NCBI RefSeq assembly: GCF_003255815.1
Contig: NC_037689.1
Span: forward strand, 53,073,875-53,137,874
DNA: 64,000 nt
Reading direction: 5' to 3'
Source of the DNA: Theropithecus gelada
Taxonomy: Eukaryota > Chordata > Mammalia > Primates > Cercopithecidae
Shown here: positions 1 to 10,866 of the stretch, piece by piece
Numbering within the stretch: position 1 is the stretch's first letter
Layout of the letters: the number at the start of each line of letters is the position of its first letter
Notes under the pieces: generated by a model
Databases searched by the model: none
Seen by the model: the letters and a program-made list of their open reading frames with translations, nothing else
What the model was told of the DNA's origin: nothing
Program-made: the position numbers and the translations under genes

Positions 1-164
1 TACGCTGCAGGGAGCATTAATTTACTCTGAAGACCAGATTAATTGGAAAGGTCTTTTCCAAACAAAACTCATGAAAGAATATTAACATAGTGCTTGCAAA
101 TGTGATTATTTGATTCAGTGTAGGGATTTTCTCTTTAAAATTTTGCCTGATTTCTCCATATTTG

Positions 165-360
165 ATTAGGACACCCTCCTTGTGCTACTGCTTTAGCTTG
201 TGTGAGTCATATATCATGACCTATGGCAAATATTTCTCATCTGTCTCCTCTAGCAGACTGTGAGGCACAAAACAGGACACACAGATCCCCTTTTAACTTA
301 ATATCCTAAGTGTGTGGCCTGAAGTAGAAACTGAGTGAATGCTTATTTACTGAATATTGA
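165..360 (+). mobile_element. L2 3' end fragment
   Basis: The text AGCAGACTGTGAGG...GAGTGAATGCTTATTTACTGAAT resembles the 3' end of L2, which ends in AGTAGGTGCTCAATAAAT-like sequence. It is highly diverged. Confidence 0.4.
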
Positions 361-766
361 CACGGTTGTTTAAACTGTTGTGATTTTATAATTAGAAAAA
401 CTGCTTAATACCTACTTTACAGTTATAATTTTTGATGACTTGTATATGTCACACATATATAAACAGATCAGGTTTTGTATCACTATGTCAGTTTTAGAAT
501 CATGGTACCATTTTAGGATGCCAAAACTTTTTCAGAGAAACATGGTAGGAGGCTAGGATATTGAGGAAAGACTTAAGGAAGAATCTATAATAACTTTAAA
601 GGCACAGTTTTTGACCTGTGTTTAAGCAAAATGCCAGAATGGGGCATTGGTGCTACCTGTTGTGTAACATGGAGCAGAAGGTCTTATCATATGTGAAAAA
701 GGCCAGGCTTAGACAAGGCATTCAGCTAAACAAGACAGCAAAAGACAAGCTAAAGGATTAGAGGAA

Positions 767-1071
767 GGCCGGGCGTGGTGGCTCATACCTGTAACCCAAT
801 GACTTTGAGAGGCCGAGGTGGGTGGATCACCTGAGGTCAGGAGTTCAAGACCAGCCTGGCCAACATGGTGAAACCCTCATCTCTACTAAAAATACAAAAA
901 TTTAGCTGGGTGCAGTGGCAGATGCCTGTAATCCCAGCTACTCAGGAGGCTGAGACAAGAGAATTGCTTGAACCTGGGAGGTGGAAGTTGCAGTGAGCCG
1001 AGATCGTGCCATTGCACTCCAGCCTGGGTGACAGAGTGAGACCCTGCGTCCCCCCCACAAAGAAAAAAAAA
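767..1071 (+). mobile_element. Alu (AluS-type), full length
   Basis: This is a full dimeric Alu starting GGCCGGGCGTGGTGG, with a middle A-rich linker and a short A-rich tail interrupted by C7. The flanks GATTAGAGGAA and GATCAGAGGAA form a target-site duplication with one mismatch. The left arm GTTCAAGACCAGCCTGGCC is AluS-like. Confidence 0.93.
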
Positions 1072-1639
1072 GATCAGAGGAAGGAAAGGTTGGTAATCAA
1101 GCCATTTTACATTCTTGTTTTAGCTTTTACCTTGCCCACATTGCTATCGTATAGGATCAGACTTGAAGGGGAATCTGTCCTTCTACAAAAGCTTTCAGAG
1201 GAAGATGAATCTACTGCATTCAGAATTTAACCAGGGTGGTTGTTATTGAATTCTTTCTTGTATAGCATCCCAAATTCTTCAAGCTATGCTTTAAACTCCT
1301 TTTCTTTGATTGTCTCCTCAGTAGAACTGGAGAACAACTGGTAATCACCTTCAATGTAAGATGTTAAATCACCTCACAGTTTTATTTTTTTCCCTTGTGT
1401 ATGAAATTTCAGTTCTCTTATTTGTTTCTTTTAGGGTCTTATTTCTTAAACAGCCATATCTCTGACTCTCTGCTATAATGTCCCTGAGCTGTCTTATTCA
1501 TCCTGGAGTTCTGAACACCACCCATAAAAAGAACATGACTAATGCCTAGGAAAGAAAAGTTAGAATATGAAATCCCCAAGTGTCATTTTCTTGTATACTT
1601 TATTGTCTCCTCCATAGTTCAGCCATTCACTCTGAAAAC

Positions 1640-2810
1640 ATCCTTTGTGGCAGGAGTCCTAGGTGCTATGGACTATAATGTAGTGAGCAAGCTGACCCAA
1701 ATCCCTACCCTCCCAAACTTTACATTCTAGTCAGAGGAGAGACAGATGATACACAAAATATACAAGTAAAGAATCATCGTATGCCAGCTGGTAATAAATG
1801 TGGTGTAGAATAATAGAGCTGGGACAGGGAAAGGTAGTGTTGGGAGCTGCAGTTCTAAATACTGGCTAGGAGAGATCTGACTGAGGTGTTTTGAGTAAAG
1901 ACTTCAAGGAAATGAGGAAGCCAATGAAACAGGCAGCTAGGGTAGAGCATGCTGAGTGGAGAAAACAGCAAACGTGAAGGCTTTGAGGTCAGAACTGGCT
2001 GGTGTGTTAGAGAAACAATAAAGCATCAGGTACATGGATGGAGCAGAGTGAAGGAGAGGAAGGGTAGCAGGGAGGAAGACAGAGAGGTATGGGTCAGATC
2101 GTATAGGAACCCCTCAAACTCTAGAAGAACTTTGGCTTTTATTTTCGAATTTGAAGCCATTGGTTGATTTTAAGCCAACAAGTGACAAGACCTTATTATG
2201 CCTTCATAGGATCACCCTGGCTGCTGTGTTGAGGATAGACTGAAGGAAGGGTAGAAGTTGGGAGGCCAGCTAAATGCTATTGTGATGATTTGGCAGCACA
2301 GTGATTATGGTATCTCGTACCAGTGCAGTGAAAGTAGAGATGAGGACAAGTGGCCAGGTTCTCATCTGTTTTAAAGGGAGGGCCAAATTGAATTTGCTGA
2401 TGCGATGGTTGTGGGTGCGAAAGAAAAGGAGTCAAGAGTATTTAAAGTTTTTGACCTGGGCAACTGGAAGGATAGGCTTGCCATGAACGGCTTGGGGAGA
2501 GAACATTTTAGATAGTGATGGGAGGTGGTGGCAGTGGGTTGATCAGGAGCTTGCTCTTAGATATGACAAGTTAGAGAAGACTATTAGACCTTTAAGTGAA
2601 GTTGTTGAGGAAGCTGCTGGATCTCCAAGTTGGGAGTTCATGGGTGAAGTTCTGGTTAGAGATACAAATCGTGGAGTCATCATCATGTAGAAGATATCTG
2701 TAGCCCTGAGACGGAATGAGACTACCAAGGTGGCAAGTGTAAACATAAATGAAAAGAGGTCCAAGAACTTAGCCTTAGGGAATACCAATGTTAAGAGGTC
2801 CGGGAATGGA
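1640..2810 (-). mobile_element. L2 LINE, truncated and decayed, minus strand
   Basis: Read on the minus strand this shows L2 sequence: the ORF2 reverse transcriptase region with a degenerate YADD box (YMMMTPRF in one frame near 2690), then lesion-rich downstream sequence up to the 3' end near 1640. On the + strand it appears as GATCACCCTGGCTGCTGTGTTGAGGATAGA-like text, the complement of typical L2. There is no intact frame. Confidence 0.7.
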
Positions 2811-2980
2811 CTGTAAAAAATGTAAGCACATATGCATGAACAGTACACATAAGCATTTTGGTGGTAGCAACCATGAGTGAGTAAGCTTTGAAGAAGCAGG
2901 CTGTTTCGACTTAGGATGGAGGAAGGAAAGGATGCTGATGTGTGGAACATGACTGTTGCCATGAAACCTTGAAGAATAAG

Positions 2981-3356
2981 AATGCAGCAGTGAGCTGGGC
3001 GTGGCTCAGCTACTCAGGAGGCTGAGGCAGGAGGATGGGAGGATCCCTTGAACCCAGGAGTTTGAGTTCAGCCTGGGCAACATAGTGAGACTTCATCTCT
3101 AAATGTTTTTTTTAAGCAGACCAACTTTTAGCAACAGTGTATTGTATATTTAAAAGTGGCTAAGTGAGAACCTAAAATGTTCCCAGCACATATCAATGAT
3201 TACTTTAAGGTTATGGACACACCAAATACCCTGACTTGATCATTACACATTCTATGCATATAACAAAATCTCACAGGTAGCCCCATAAAGATGTAAAATA
3301 TTTGTATGTCTTTTTTTTTGTTTTTGTTTTTTTTTAAAAAACAATGCAGCAGTGAG
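2981..3356 (+). mobile_element. Composite Alu-fragment/L1-3'-end insertion with 14-bp direct repeats
   Basis: AATGCAGCAGTGAG occurs exactly at 2981-2994 and 3343-3356. Between the copies lie an Alu piece with an internal deletion (2994-3105), then L1MA-type 3' UTR text (CTTGATCATTACACATTCTATGCAT...) and a T-rich/A-rich end. The direct repeats look like a target-site duplication around a chimeric retrotransposed insert, though a tandem duplication cannot be ruled out. Confidence 0.55.
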
Positions 3357-5579
3357 TGAAGAAGGCTAGGCTCGCAGTTCCAAGCAGTTGGAAGGGGCAG
3401 TCTGGCTGTAGTAAGCAGCAGGATGGAGAGAGAGGTAGAATGGCTTAGGTTACTTCTTTGTTTCACAACTCTTTCTCAGTGAAACAAACAGCAATGTTTT
3501 AGACTGGATTCCCTCAAAGCAGCCTTTGAGATGGAGTATTCTCTGCAGAAGGTTTACTGGGGGCGGGGTGCTTATAACAGAGATACCTGAAGAAAGTGAG
3601 AAGGCAGGAAGGGCAGAGGAGAAGCTGAACTATGAAGTGATTACAACTAAGGCCTTGGTGGATTCCAGGCAGTGCTCCAGAGCTGGGATGGCCCTTCAGA
3701 ATTGTCCCAAATTGAGGCAAGGGGACTGGGTTTTTGTTTTTCTACATCAGCCAGTATTGGCCCAGGCGATTTCCCTGTGACAGGTGGTGTTACCTTGGGC
3801 AAGACAGTTCTCTGTCTTGACAGTTCGGTGTCCTGAGAGGGACACAGCTGTGAGCCATCAGCAGCTGATATTCCCAGAAGCAAGGGTATGGATGCACTGT
3901 CTCTGAAGACAAGAGGGGATGTGGCTGGGGTGTATCTACAAGCTCAAAACACCAAGAGTCCAGATGTTACATTTAAATGAATGCAAATGAATGGGGATAG
4001 CTTCTTTCTCTACTGTCGAAAAATACTTCTTTATTTGCTGGCTTTTATATGATGGTCAATGTTTTCAGCTAGGGTAGTATCATTAAATTACTTCAGAGAA
4101 GTGACTGGAGGGCTGGACAAAATAGGAAAAGTATGCGAGAACTAATGCCGTTAAAATATCTCTAAGAGCTGGAGCTTGCCAGTTAGGGAGAGTATGAAAA
4201 GAACACAGCCTGTATTCAGGCAGTAAAGAGAATCAGCAATTTTCTACTGCTTCCCTAGGAGGCATTTGGAAATGTATTGAGGCAGGTTTGTCATCACAAT
4301 GACTGGGAGAACTACAAAGTGAGGGACAGTTGTGCATAATGAAGAATTGTCCCAACCCAAATACCAACAACACTTCTATTGAGAAACAGTGTGTTTGAAA
4401 GACGTTAGGTACCTACTAACGAGGGCTTTGAGAGTGAAAGGGTGCTATTAATAATGATGTCAAGACAACAGACGTAGCCATGAATGAAGCAGGCAAACTA
4501 GGACTTAGGGGAGTCCTGGTATAGGGGCTTGCAGCTACCCACACAGGTATAAAGGGGGAAATCAAACCCAGGAAAACGGTGTGAAATCAATCATATCTGG
4601 AAAGTACAGGCTTGGAGTCCCCCACTTGTCTTATTGACTTTAAAAAGGGATTGAGTGATTATCCTTCTGTGGCATCAAAAGAGTTACTCAGTCCAGTCAC
4701 AAATTTTTGGCTGATAAAAATTGTCAACATGCCCAGGATGCTTAATTTTAGTATGGATAGGAATTGTTGAGCCAGTAACCTCAACTCTTGTTATGATGAT
4801 AAAAGTATTCTCTTAGTGCAGAGTTTCCCAAATGTTTTCACATTGTGGCACACAGATAAATTTATTATCAATTGAAGGGCATCCTTGAATAACCGCAGGA
4901 GGCTGAAGGCTACAGACTTCATGTGGCCACCCTCAAAACTATGAGATTCAAAGACTTTAGCACTCCTGGGTCACATTTTAATACACACCTTATCAAATAA
5001 GTCTTGAAAGCCTAGGAAGTTTTAAAATGAAACAAAGAGATGGTGGAGTAAACCTAACCCTTGGTTTTAATACTTTTATGTTGAATTTAGGCGTAATCTG
5101 TGTTTGTTTAAAGTGCTTAAGATGTTTGTGGCAATTTGACATATTAGCAAATTGGGGAGATAAGTCTTAGGTTCCAATGTAAAATGTGTATTTTTACACA
5201 TGTGATTTCAAAATGAATTTAAAAAGTTGGACTTAACTCATACAGTATATGCTATTGGAATGTTTCAGAGGAATTGAGATTCACTATATTTATATGTTTA
5301 ATTTGTCTCGATATATGTGAGTTAGGTATGGTGGAGGTGCTGTTGGTTGGCGTTGGTCTTCCCTGTGAGATATTAGATAGGCTTGAAAATAAAGCGCATT
5401 AAGTGTATAGATACGGCTTAGAACAAAAAAATTCAGACTACTCAACATGGCTAAGTCTGCTCACTAAAAGTGACTGTTCTTACTTCATACAAATTGTCTA
5501 CATTTATATATCTAAAAATAAAATTTCTAAGTTGAACCTAAAGATTTATGAAAAATTAGGTTTTAAAATGTATACCAAG

Positions 5580-6292
5580 TGGAGAAAGCTGGCAGACACC
5601 ACCTTTACCAAATGATCAGTGTTAACAGCACCAAGAATGGGAATGTGCCTCCTGGTATCACATGCTGAGGACACATCATTGTTTGTGTAGTATTCCTGAC
5701 AAAAATGCATACCCTGAATCTAAACCATGAGAACACATCAGACAAACCCAAATTGATGCACATCCTACAAAGTAACTGTCTTGTACTGTTAAAAATGTCA
5801 AGGTCTTTGAAGACAGAGAAAGGCAGAGACACTGTTCCGGATCAAAGGTGATTAAAGAGAGATGACAACTAAATGTCATGAAATCATGAATTAGATGCCA
5901 GACTAGGGAAAGATATATAATGATAAAAGACATCATTGGCACAATTGACAATATTTGGTTGAATATGGACTGTAGAGTAGATGATAGCTATATATAATTT
6001 TTTTATTTTGATAATTGTACTATGGTTATGCAAGAGAATGTCGTAGATATTAGGAAATGTACATGATGTATTTAAATGTAAGGAGGCATGATGTCTACAA
6101 CTTTATTCTTAAAATGGCTCAGAAAAAACTATCATCTATTCAATGAGAGAACAGTAAAGTAAATGAAGCAAAATGTAAACAATTCATTAACCTGGGTAAA
6201 GGGTATATGTGGGTTCTTTCTTTGTACTGTTCTTGCAATTTTTCTTTTGTTTCAGTTTTTCTTGTTTGAATTATTTCAAAATAAACGTATGG
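5580..6292 (+). mobile_element. Old L1 3' UTR (L1ME-type)
   Basis: Phrases such as GACAAACCCAAATTGATGCACATCC, AATATGGACTGTAGAGTAGATGATAG and the terminal TTGAATTATTTCAAAATAAA are typical of the L1ME 3' end. It is in + orientation and has no coding remnant. Confidence 0.7.
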
Positions 6293-7486
6293 AAGAGCTA
6301 AAATCCTGAATGTATATAAAATACACACGTACATACACACATAAGTATGTACATATAACATTTAAACCTCAAGTTACTGTAGATCACCTTTTCTGTACAC
6401 AAAAGCTACTCTCAGACATCCCCAGACTTTACACATTCACACAATATTGTTTATTGTGGAATGCTGGGCATGCTGCCACTCTTGTGTTGTCAGTTAAGTC
6501 CATGAGATCACAGTACACTGACGTGCAAGGGGCATTGAAGAGCATGTTTATAGTTCCTACTCCAATGGCTTTGCTACTGTGGGAATTTGATTCGTGTCCT
6601 TCCTACACTTAATTTGAAGGCAAAGTCTTTGCAAGTGTGCCAGTGCCTGCCTTTGTATTCATTCCACCATTAGAGCATTACAAATTAAGGGAAATCCCAT
6701 CGCAGCTCTACAGAACACATCCATTAGTCTTGGTGCTTTCTCCCAAATGCACATTTTGCTTGCCGGTGCATAATCTGTGCCAGCTTGATCCATTTTAATT
6801 TTTAACTGAATTAATTCTGTCTCTTCTAGTGTGTGCCAAGTATGGAATGGAAAACCAAATGCCCTCCTCAGAATCATCCACACACGGTTGTCTTAGACGT
6901 GGTGAAGTGTTGAAGATTCCTCAGTTACATCCTTAAGTGTCACCAAAACAGCCAGTCTGGGTGTTTCAAACAAAGGTAGGTTCGGGTAATGGTGGGAAGG
7001 ATAAATGATTTGTTTATTTAAATAGGATGAAAATTTTTCTTGGTATATGTGGATGTCAAGGGCAGTGTTTCGATGTGGTAGTCACTTGGGTGAGCATCAT
7101 CACCCTACTCTCAAAAAATTAGCAAGTGATTCACAGCAGAGATGCCACATCTACTAACATCATTTCTAATGAGATGGATCATCTCCTGTTATTTCCAAAA
7201 TCACTAGGATAGGCTGCACCTAGTGGACTTATGTTATTCCTTTGGCTCACCAGTATCTGAACACTGTTGGGGGAACCCCTCCCAACCATGAACCTTGGGA
7301 ATAGGTAAAGATAGCCTCTCCCTAAGAAGTGCTGACATTGCTACCCACTTTCTCAGCCTCCTTTGCAGCTAGGGCAAGAAACAGAGCAGGGCAGGGGCAA
7401 AGGAGAGGTTCTCCCCGTGGTGGTGATTGACTATGGTAAGGGAGTCTTCCCTGGAACCAGTTCTGAGACATCGTTTTAGGTGTCTC

Positions 7487-7526
7487 TTACTACTCATGCA
7501 TCCTCTTTACTACTCATGCATCCTCT
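7487..7526. repeat. Perfect 20-bp tandem duplication
   Basis: TTACTACTCATGCATCCTCT is repeated twice, head to tail, without mismatch. Confidence 0.95.
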
Positions 7527-7654
7527 TAAGTCTGGTGACATTAACAAGAATAGAAGTGATATGAAATTCTCTTCGGAAGCAAAGTATGAATTGCAAACTG
7601 ACTTAATATACTTGTCATTATTAAAACAAAAAAACAAACAAACACAACAAACAC

Positions 7655-8250
7655 TATGACTGACTATCACTGCTCAAAATGTATCTCCCAATCTACAAAT
7701 GCTTACTCCCTTTAACCCAGCAATCTCACTTCTAGGAAGTATCCCACAGATATATTTGTGCACAAATGAAATGATGTAATGAGAAATGTGCAATGTTGTT
7801 TGTTATAGCAAAAGACTGAAAACAGACTACATATCCCACCAAAGGGAATTGCTTAAATAAAATAAATAGCCTGTGAACATATAATGAAATATTATACAGC
7901 TATAAAAAAGAATGAGAAAGCATTTTATATATTTAAATGAAAGAAAGATTTCTTGAGTCCATATTTAAATTTAAACAAGTAAGGCACATAACTGGGTACA
8001 GAGAATGCTATATCCTGTGAAATAATAGGAAAAAAAAAGGAACATATATTTTAATTGCTTATATAATAATAAAGACACTTTGGAAGACTAAATAAGAAAT
8101 TAATAATGTCTACTCAGGGCAATGAGGATGATATGGGGGAAAGGGTAGTTGGGAGTCTTTTCACTGTCTTTCTAGATTATAGTTTTTTTACTCATATGCA
8201 TGTATTACCTATTTAAAAAGTAAATAACTAAATTAAAATAAAAACAAAGT
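7655..8250 (+). mobile_element. Old L1 3' end (L1MC/MD-type) next to the DMD poly(A) site
   Basis: The sequence holds ACCCAGCAATCTCACTTCTAGGAAG, the AATGAAATATTATACAGCTATAAAAAAGAATGAG block, and a terminal ATTACCTATTTAAAAAGTAAATAA. These are hallmarks of an L1M ORF2 tail and 3' UTR. It ends only ~20-30 bp past the predicted dystrophin cleavage site and runs opposite to DMD. Confidence 0.75.
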
Positions 8251-8292
8251 ACTGCAGTCCAATCAACACTTTTTTGTAACATAACTGCGTGC

Positions 8293-8298
8293 TTTATT
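8293..8298 (-). terminator. DMD: DMD poly(A) signal AATAAA
   Basis: On the minus strand the sequence reads CAATAAAGCACGCAG, followed after ~15-25 nt by a GTGTTGATTGG element of the GU-rich type. I find no other AATAAA on that strand between here and ~8160. The position gives a 3' UTR close to the human length. The cleavage site itself is inferred. Confidence 0.85.
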
Positions 8299-10378
8299 GA
8301 GATACACAGTAAAGCAGTACTATAATACAATAGTAAGGCATATATTTGGTGAAGTCTGATATGTTGTGAAAATGCAGTAGAACTGAAGTTTAAAAAAATA
8401 ATTAGTAAATGTTACAGTGTTGGTGTTAAAACACAATATATTATGATACTCAAGTAAGAACTCAGTACCTGAAAACAATGACAAAACATGCCATGTGATG
8501 TTTATGCTTCAGTTACATTGATTATGATTTACAGTTTAATACTTGGTGGTTATAAACAACACAACACAACACGAAATAATGTCCAAATTATGCTTAAAAT
8601 GCAGCAATAAAGCTCTCAATTTTTATTCAAATATTATGACAGACTCACTCCAGAACTAATGTCTAAGAGAAAAAACAAAAAGATTAAAACAAAATTATGC
8701 ACTCTATTTACCTCTGATTTTAGAATGAAACTTAAACTTCTTAGTAGGATGTAAAGTAACCCCTTGTTTTAAATCTTAGTTTGTTTTAGAAGTCCTTGGG
8801 TAAAGAAAAGGTCCAGCGTCACATAAAGGAACAAAATGCAAGACAAAAACCAAATCTTCATGTAATATGTTACCTTGGAGCTTTGGGTTTTCTTTTGAAA
8901 ATTATAAAGGAAAAAGAAAATCACGCAATAGACAAGTGGTGAAGCTGTGAACTCAGGTGTGCACGATTATCAGGAACACCCCAAAACCAAAGTGAGGTAG
9001 AAATAGCATGAGAAGCCGTGTTTGATGTTAATTATTATTAATAAAATAATGGACAAAACCCACTCTCCAAAAGCTAATTACACTTGATGTCAGAGGTAAC
9101 AGATTTGCAAAATTATAGGTCACACGGTGATGTCTATTGAATGAATGATTTAAAAATCAAAGAGGAATAAAATGGCATGAAAGAGTAAAGCTTTTTCCTA
9201 CCAGTCCTTAGCTTTTCCTCTTGAGCTTTTCTCCAATTTTTGAGCAGTGTTTGTTTGTTTATATATTTAACCTGTCTAACCCCCCAAGAAGGGTTTGGAG
9301 TAGCTTTTACTTTTGTAACATTTGAATCAATTTGCCTTCTTACTTACAAACCCGTGTGGAATTACTCACAGAGAAATGCAAAGGAGGGAAACACAGTTCA
9401 TGGGCTTCTGGGTTGATACTTGTCAGTATCACAAATGTAATGGGGCTACTGTCTTACACCTTTTCCCAAAGTTTATTTTAAATTGTCTTGTGGCATTTAA
9501 AAACTCATCCGGCATGGGAAAATAGAGCTAAAAAAAAAAGCAACAAAAACAAAACCACCCACTTCCTTTTGACTGTGAGAAGAGGGCATAATAATTTAGT
9601 TGTAATTAATTAATTACAGAGAACTTTATGTATTATGAACAGTCATCCAGTCCTTCAGTTAAAGAAAGAGTGGCCTATGCCTTCACAGGGATGGGCTGGG
9701 AGTCCATAGCCCTCCAGCCCTGTCATCATCCTGCTACTGCTTGGGAGTGAAAAATACCTTTGGATGCTCAGAAGGTCAGAATACCTTCTGATTTCCACTG
9801 AAGCATCATTAAATCTAAATCGTGGCATTGCCAGCAGCAGGAAGCCGAATATATCAATCAATCAACCAACCGATTACTCTGATATAATAAGTCCTGTGTA
9901 TTCATTCACATGTTCCCTTTAAAAAAATTCAGTACTCTAGTTGTCAGTGGAAAGTTTAAAATGAGGAACATCTGGAGGTGTAGACAATATTTTAGTCTGG
10001 TAGTTTCCTCCTGGCTTCCGGCTCCAGGGAAAAATCCATTCTAGACCAAGCAGGTAAGCCTGGATGACTAGAAGTAATTTCTTTCTATTAGGAAGAAGTG
10101 ACACGAACATTTAAAAAATGGAAAAAGTCTATAGAAATTCATATCTATCTATCTATATAACTATAGTATTTATATACTTATAGACATATAGATACATAAA
10201 ATGAAAACTCACAGCCCGCCCCACTCAGTTGACAATTCTCAAATGAGCAGTGTGAAGTAGTCATTTGGTGGTGTTAGAGGAAGTCCTATCTATCTTTAAT
10301 ATGCAAACAAAGAAAAAGCCATGAATTTCATATGGATATCACACCAAAGGATGCAAAAACAATGCGCTGCCTCAAAGT

Positions 10379-10400
10379 TGTGTGTGTGTATGTGTGTGTG
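10379..10400. repeat. TG/CA microsatellite in DMD 3' UTR
   Basis: An interrupted TG run lies here on the + strand, so the mRNA has CA repeats. The human 3' UTR of DMD carries a polymorphic CA marker. That this is the orthologous tract is likely but not shown. Confidence 0.8.
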
Positions 10401-10518
10401 TTTGTTTTTAGGGGTTTTTATAAACAACTTTTTTTATAAAGCACACTTTAGTTTACAATCTTTCTTTATAACTGTTATAAATTTTTAAACAACCCAAAAT
10501 GCGTTCCATATAAAGAAA

Positions 10519-10525
10519 TGGCAAG
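10519..10525 (-). promoter_or_regulatory. Candidate miR-31 target site in DMD 3' UTR
   Basis: The transcribed strand reads CTTGCCA, which pairs with miR-31 positions 2-7 and has A opposite position 1. miR-31 repression of dystrophin through its 3' UTR is known in human muscle. Whether this is the same site is inferred from the seed match alone. Confidence 0.4.
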
Positions 10526-10768
10526 TTATTTAGCTATCAAGATTTTACATGTAGTTTTCTTATAACTTTTTTGTACAATTGCATAGACGTGTAAAACCTG
10601 CCATTGTTAACAAAACAATAACAGACTTAGAAACTACTGAAATCTACAGTATAGTACCACTACCCTTCACAAAAATATAGATTTATTTCTTGTAAACTCT
10701 TACTGTCTAATCCTCTTTGTTGTATGAATATTATAAAAACCATGCGGGAATCAGGAGTTGTAAAACAT

Positions 10769-10866
10769 TTATTCTGCTCCTTCTTCATCTGTCATGACTG
10801 ATACTAAGGACTCCATCGCTCTGCCCAAATCATCTGCCATGTGGAAAAGACTTCCTACATTGTGTC
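10769..10866 (-). CDS. DMD: Exon 79, alternative reading frame (31-residue tail when exon 78 is skipped)
   Basis: If exon 77 joins straight to exon 79, its last G plus GA gives Gly, and the frame continues for 31 codons from His (10864) to Glu, with TAA at 10769-10771. The tail begins HNVGSLFHMADDLGRAMESL and ends in an acidic EEGAE. It is amphipathic and more hydrophobic than the standard end. This matches the known alternative dystrophin/Dp71 carboxy terminus. The frame is intact here, so both endings are preserved in this species. Confidence 0.9.
10855..10866 (-). CDS. DMD: Dystrophin exon 79, standard coding end (Asp-Thr-Met-stop)
   Basis: The acceptor CTTTGTTTTCCAG is followed by GAC ACA ATG TAG. 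After exon 78 ends in GAG this gives Glu-Asp-Thr-Met-stop, the known carboxy end of full-length dystrophin. The rest of the exon is 3' untranslated sequence when exon 78 is included. Confidence 0.97.
   Translation of the reverse strand, partial: DTM

Larger units (their letters stand above)
1..8270. other. Intergenic DNA downstream of DMD
   Basis: I see no gene in this stretch. It contains L2, Alu and L1 remnants listed separately, and unassigned AT-rich sequence at about 361-766, 1072-1639, 3357-5580 and 6293-7650. Open frames here are short and start at arbitrary ATGs in repeat or unique sequence without codon bias. In human the DMD 3' side is likewise gene-poor. Confidence 0.8.
8271..10854 (-). 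other. DMD: Dystrophin 3' UTR (exon 79)
   Basis: About 2.6 kb of AT-rich sequence runs from the stop codon to the predicted cleavage site near 8270-8282. It holds a CA microsatellite (as transcribed) at 10379-10400, a short ATAG-type tetranucleotide run near 10141, several AATAAA hexamers on the transcribed strand, and many AU-rich stretches. I see no Alu or L1 inside it, unlike the flanks, in line with the known strong conservation of this UTR. The exact 3' end is estimated from the poly(A) signal only. Confidence 0.85.

Noticed and set aside
2543..2962. 139-residue minus-strand frame
   Set aside because: Lies in a decayed L2 LINE; residues match a broken L2 reverse transcriptase region.
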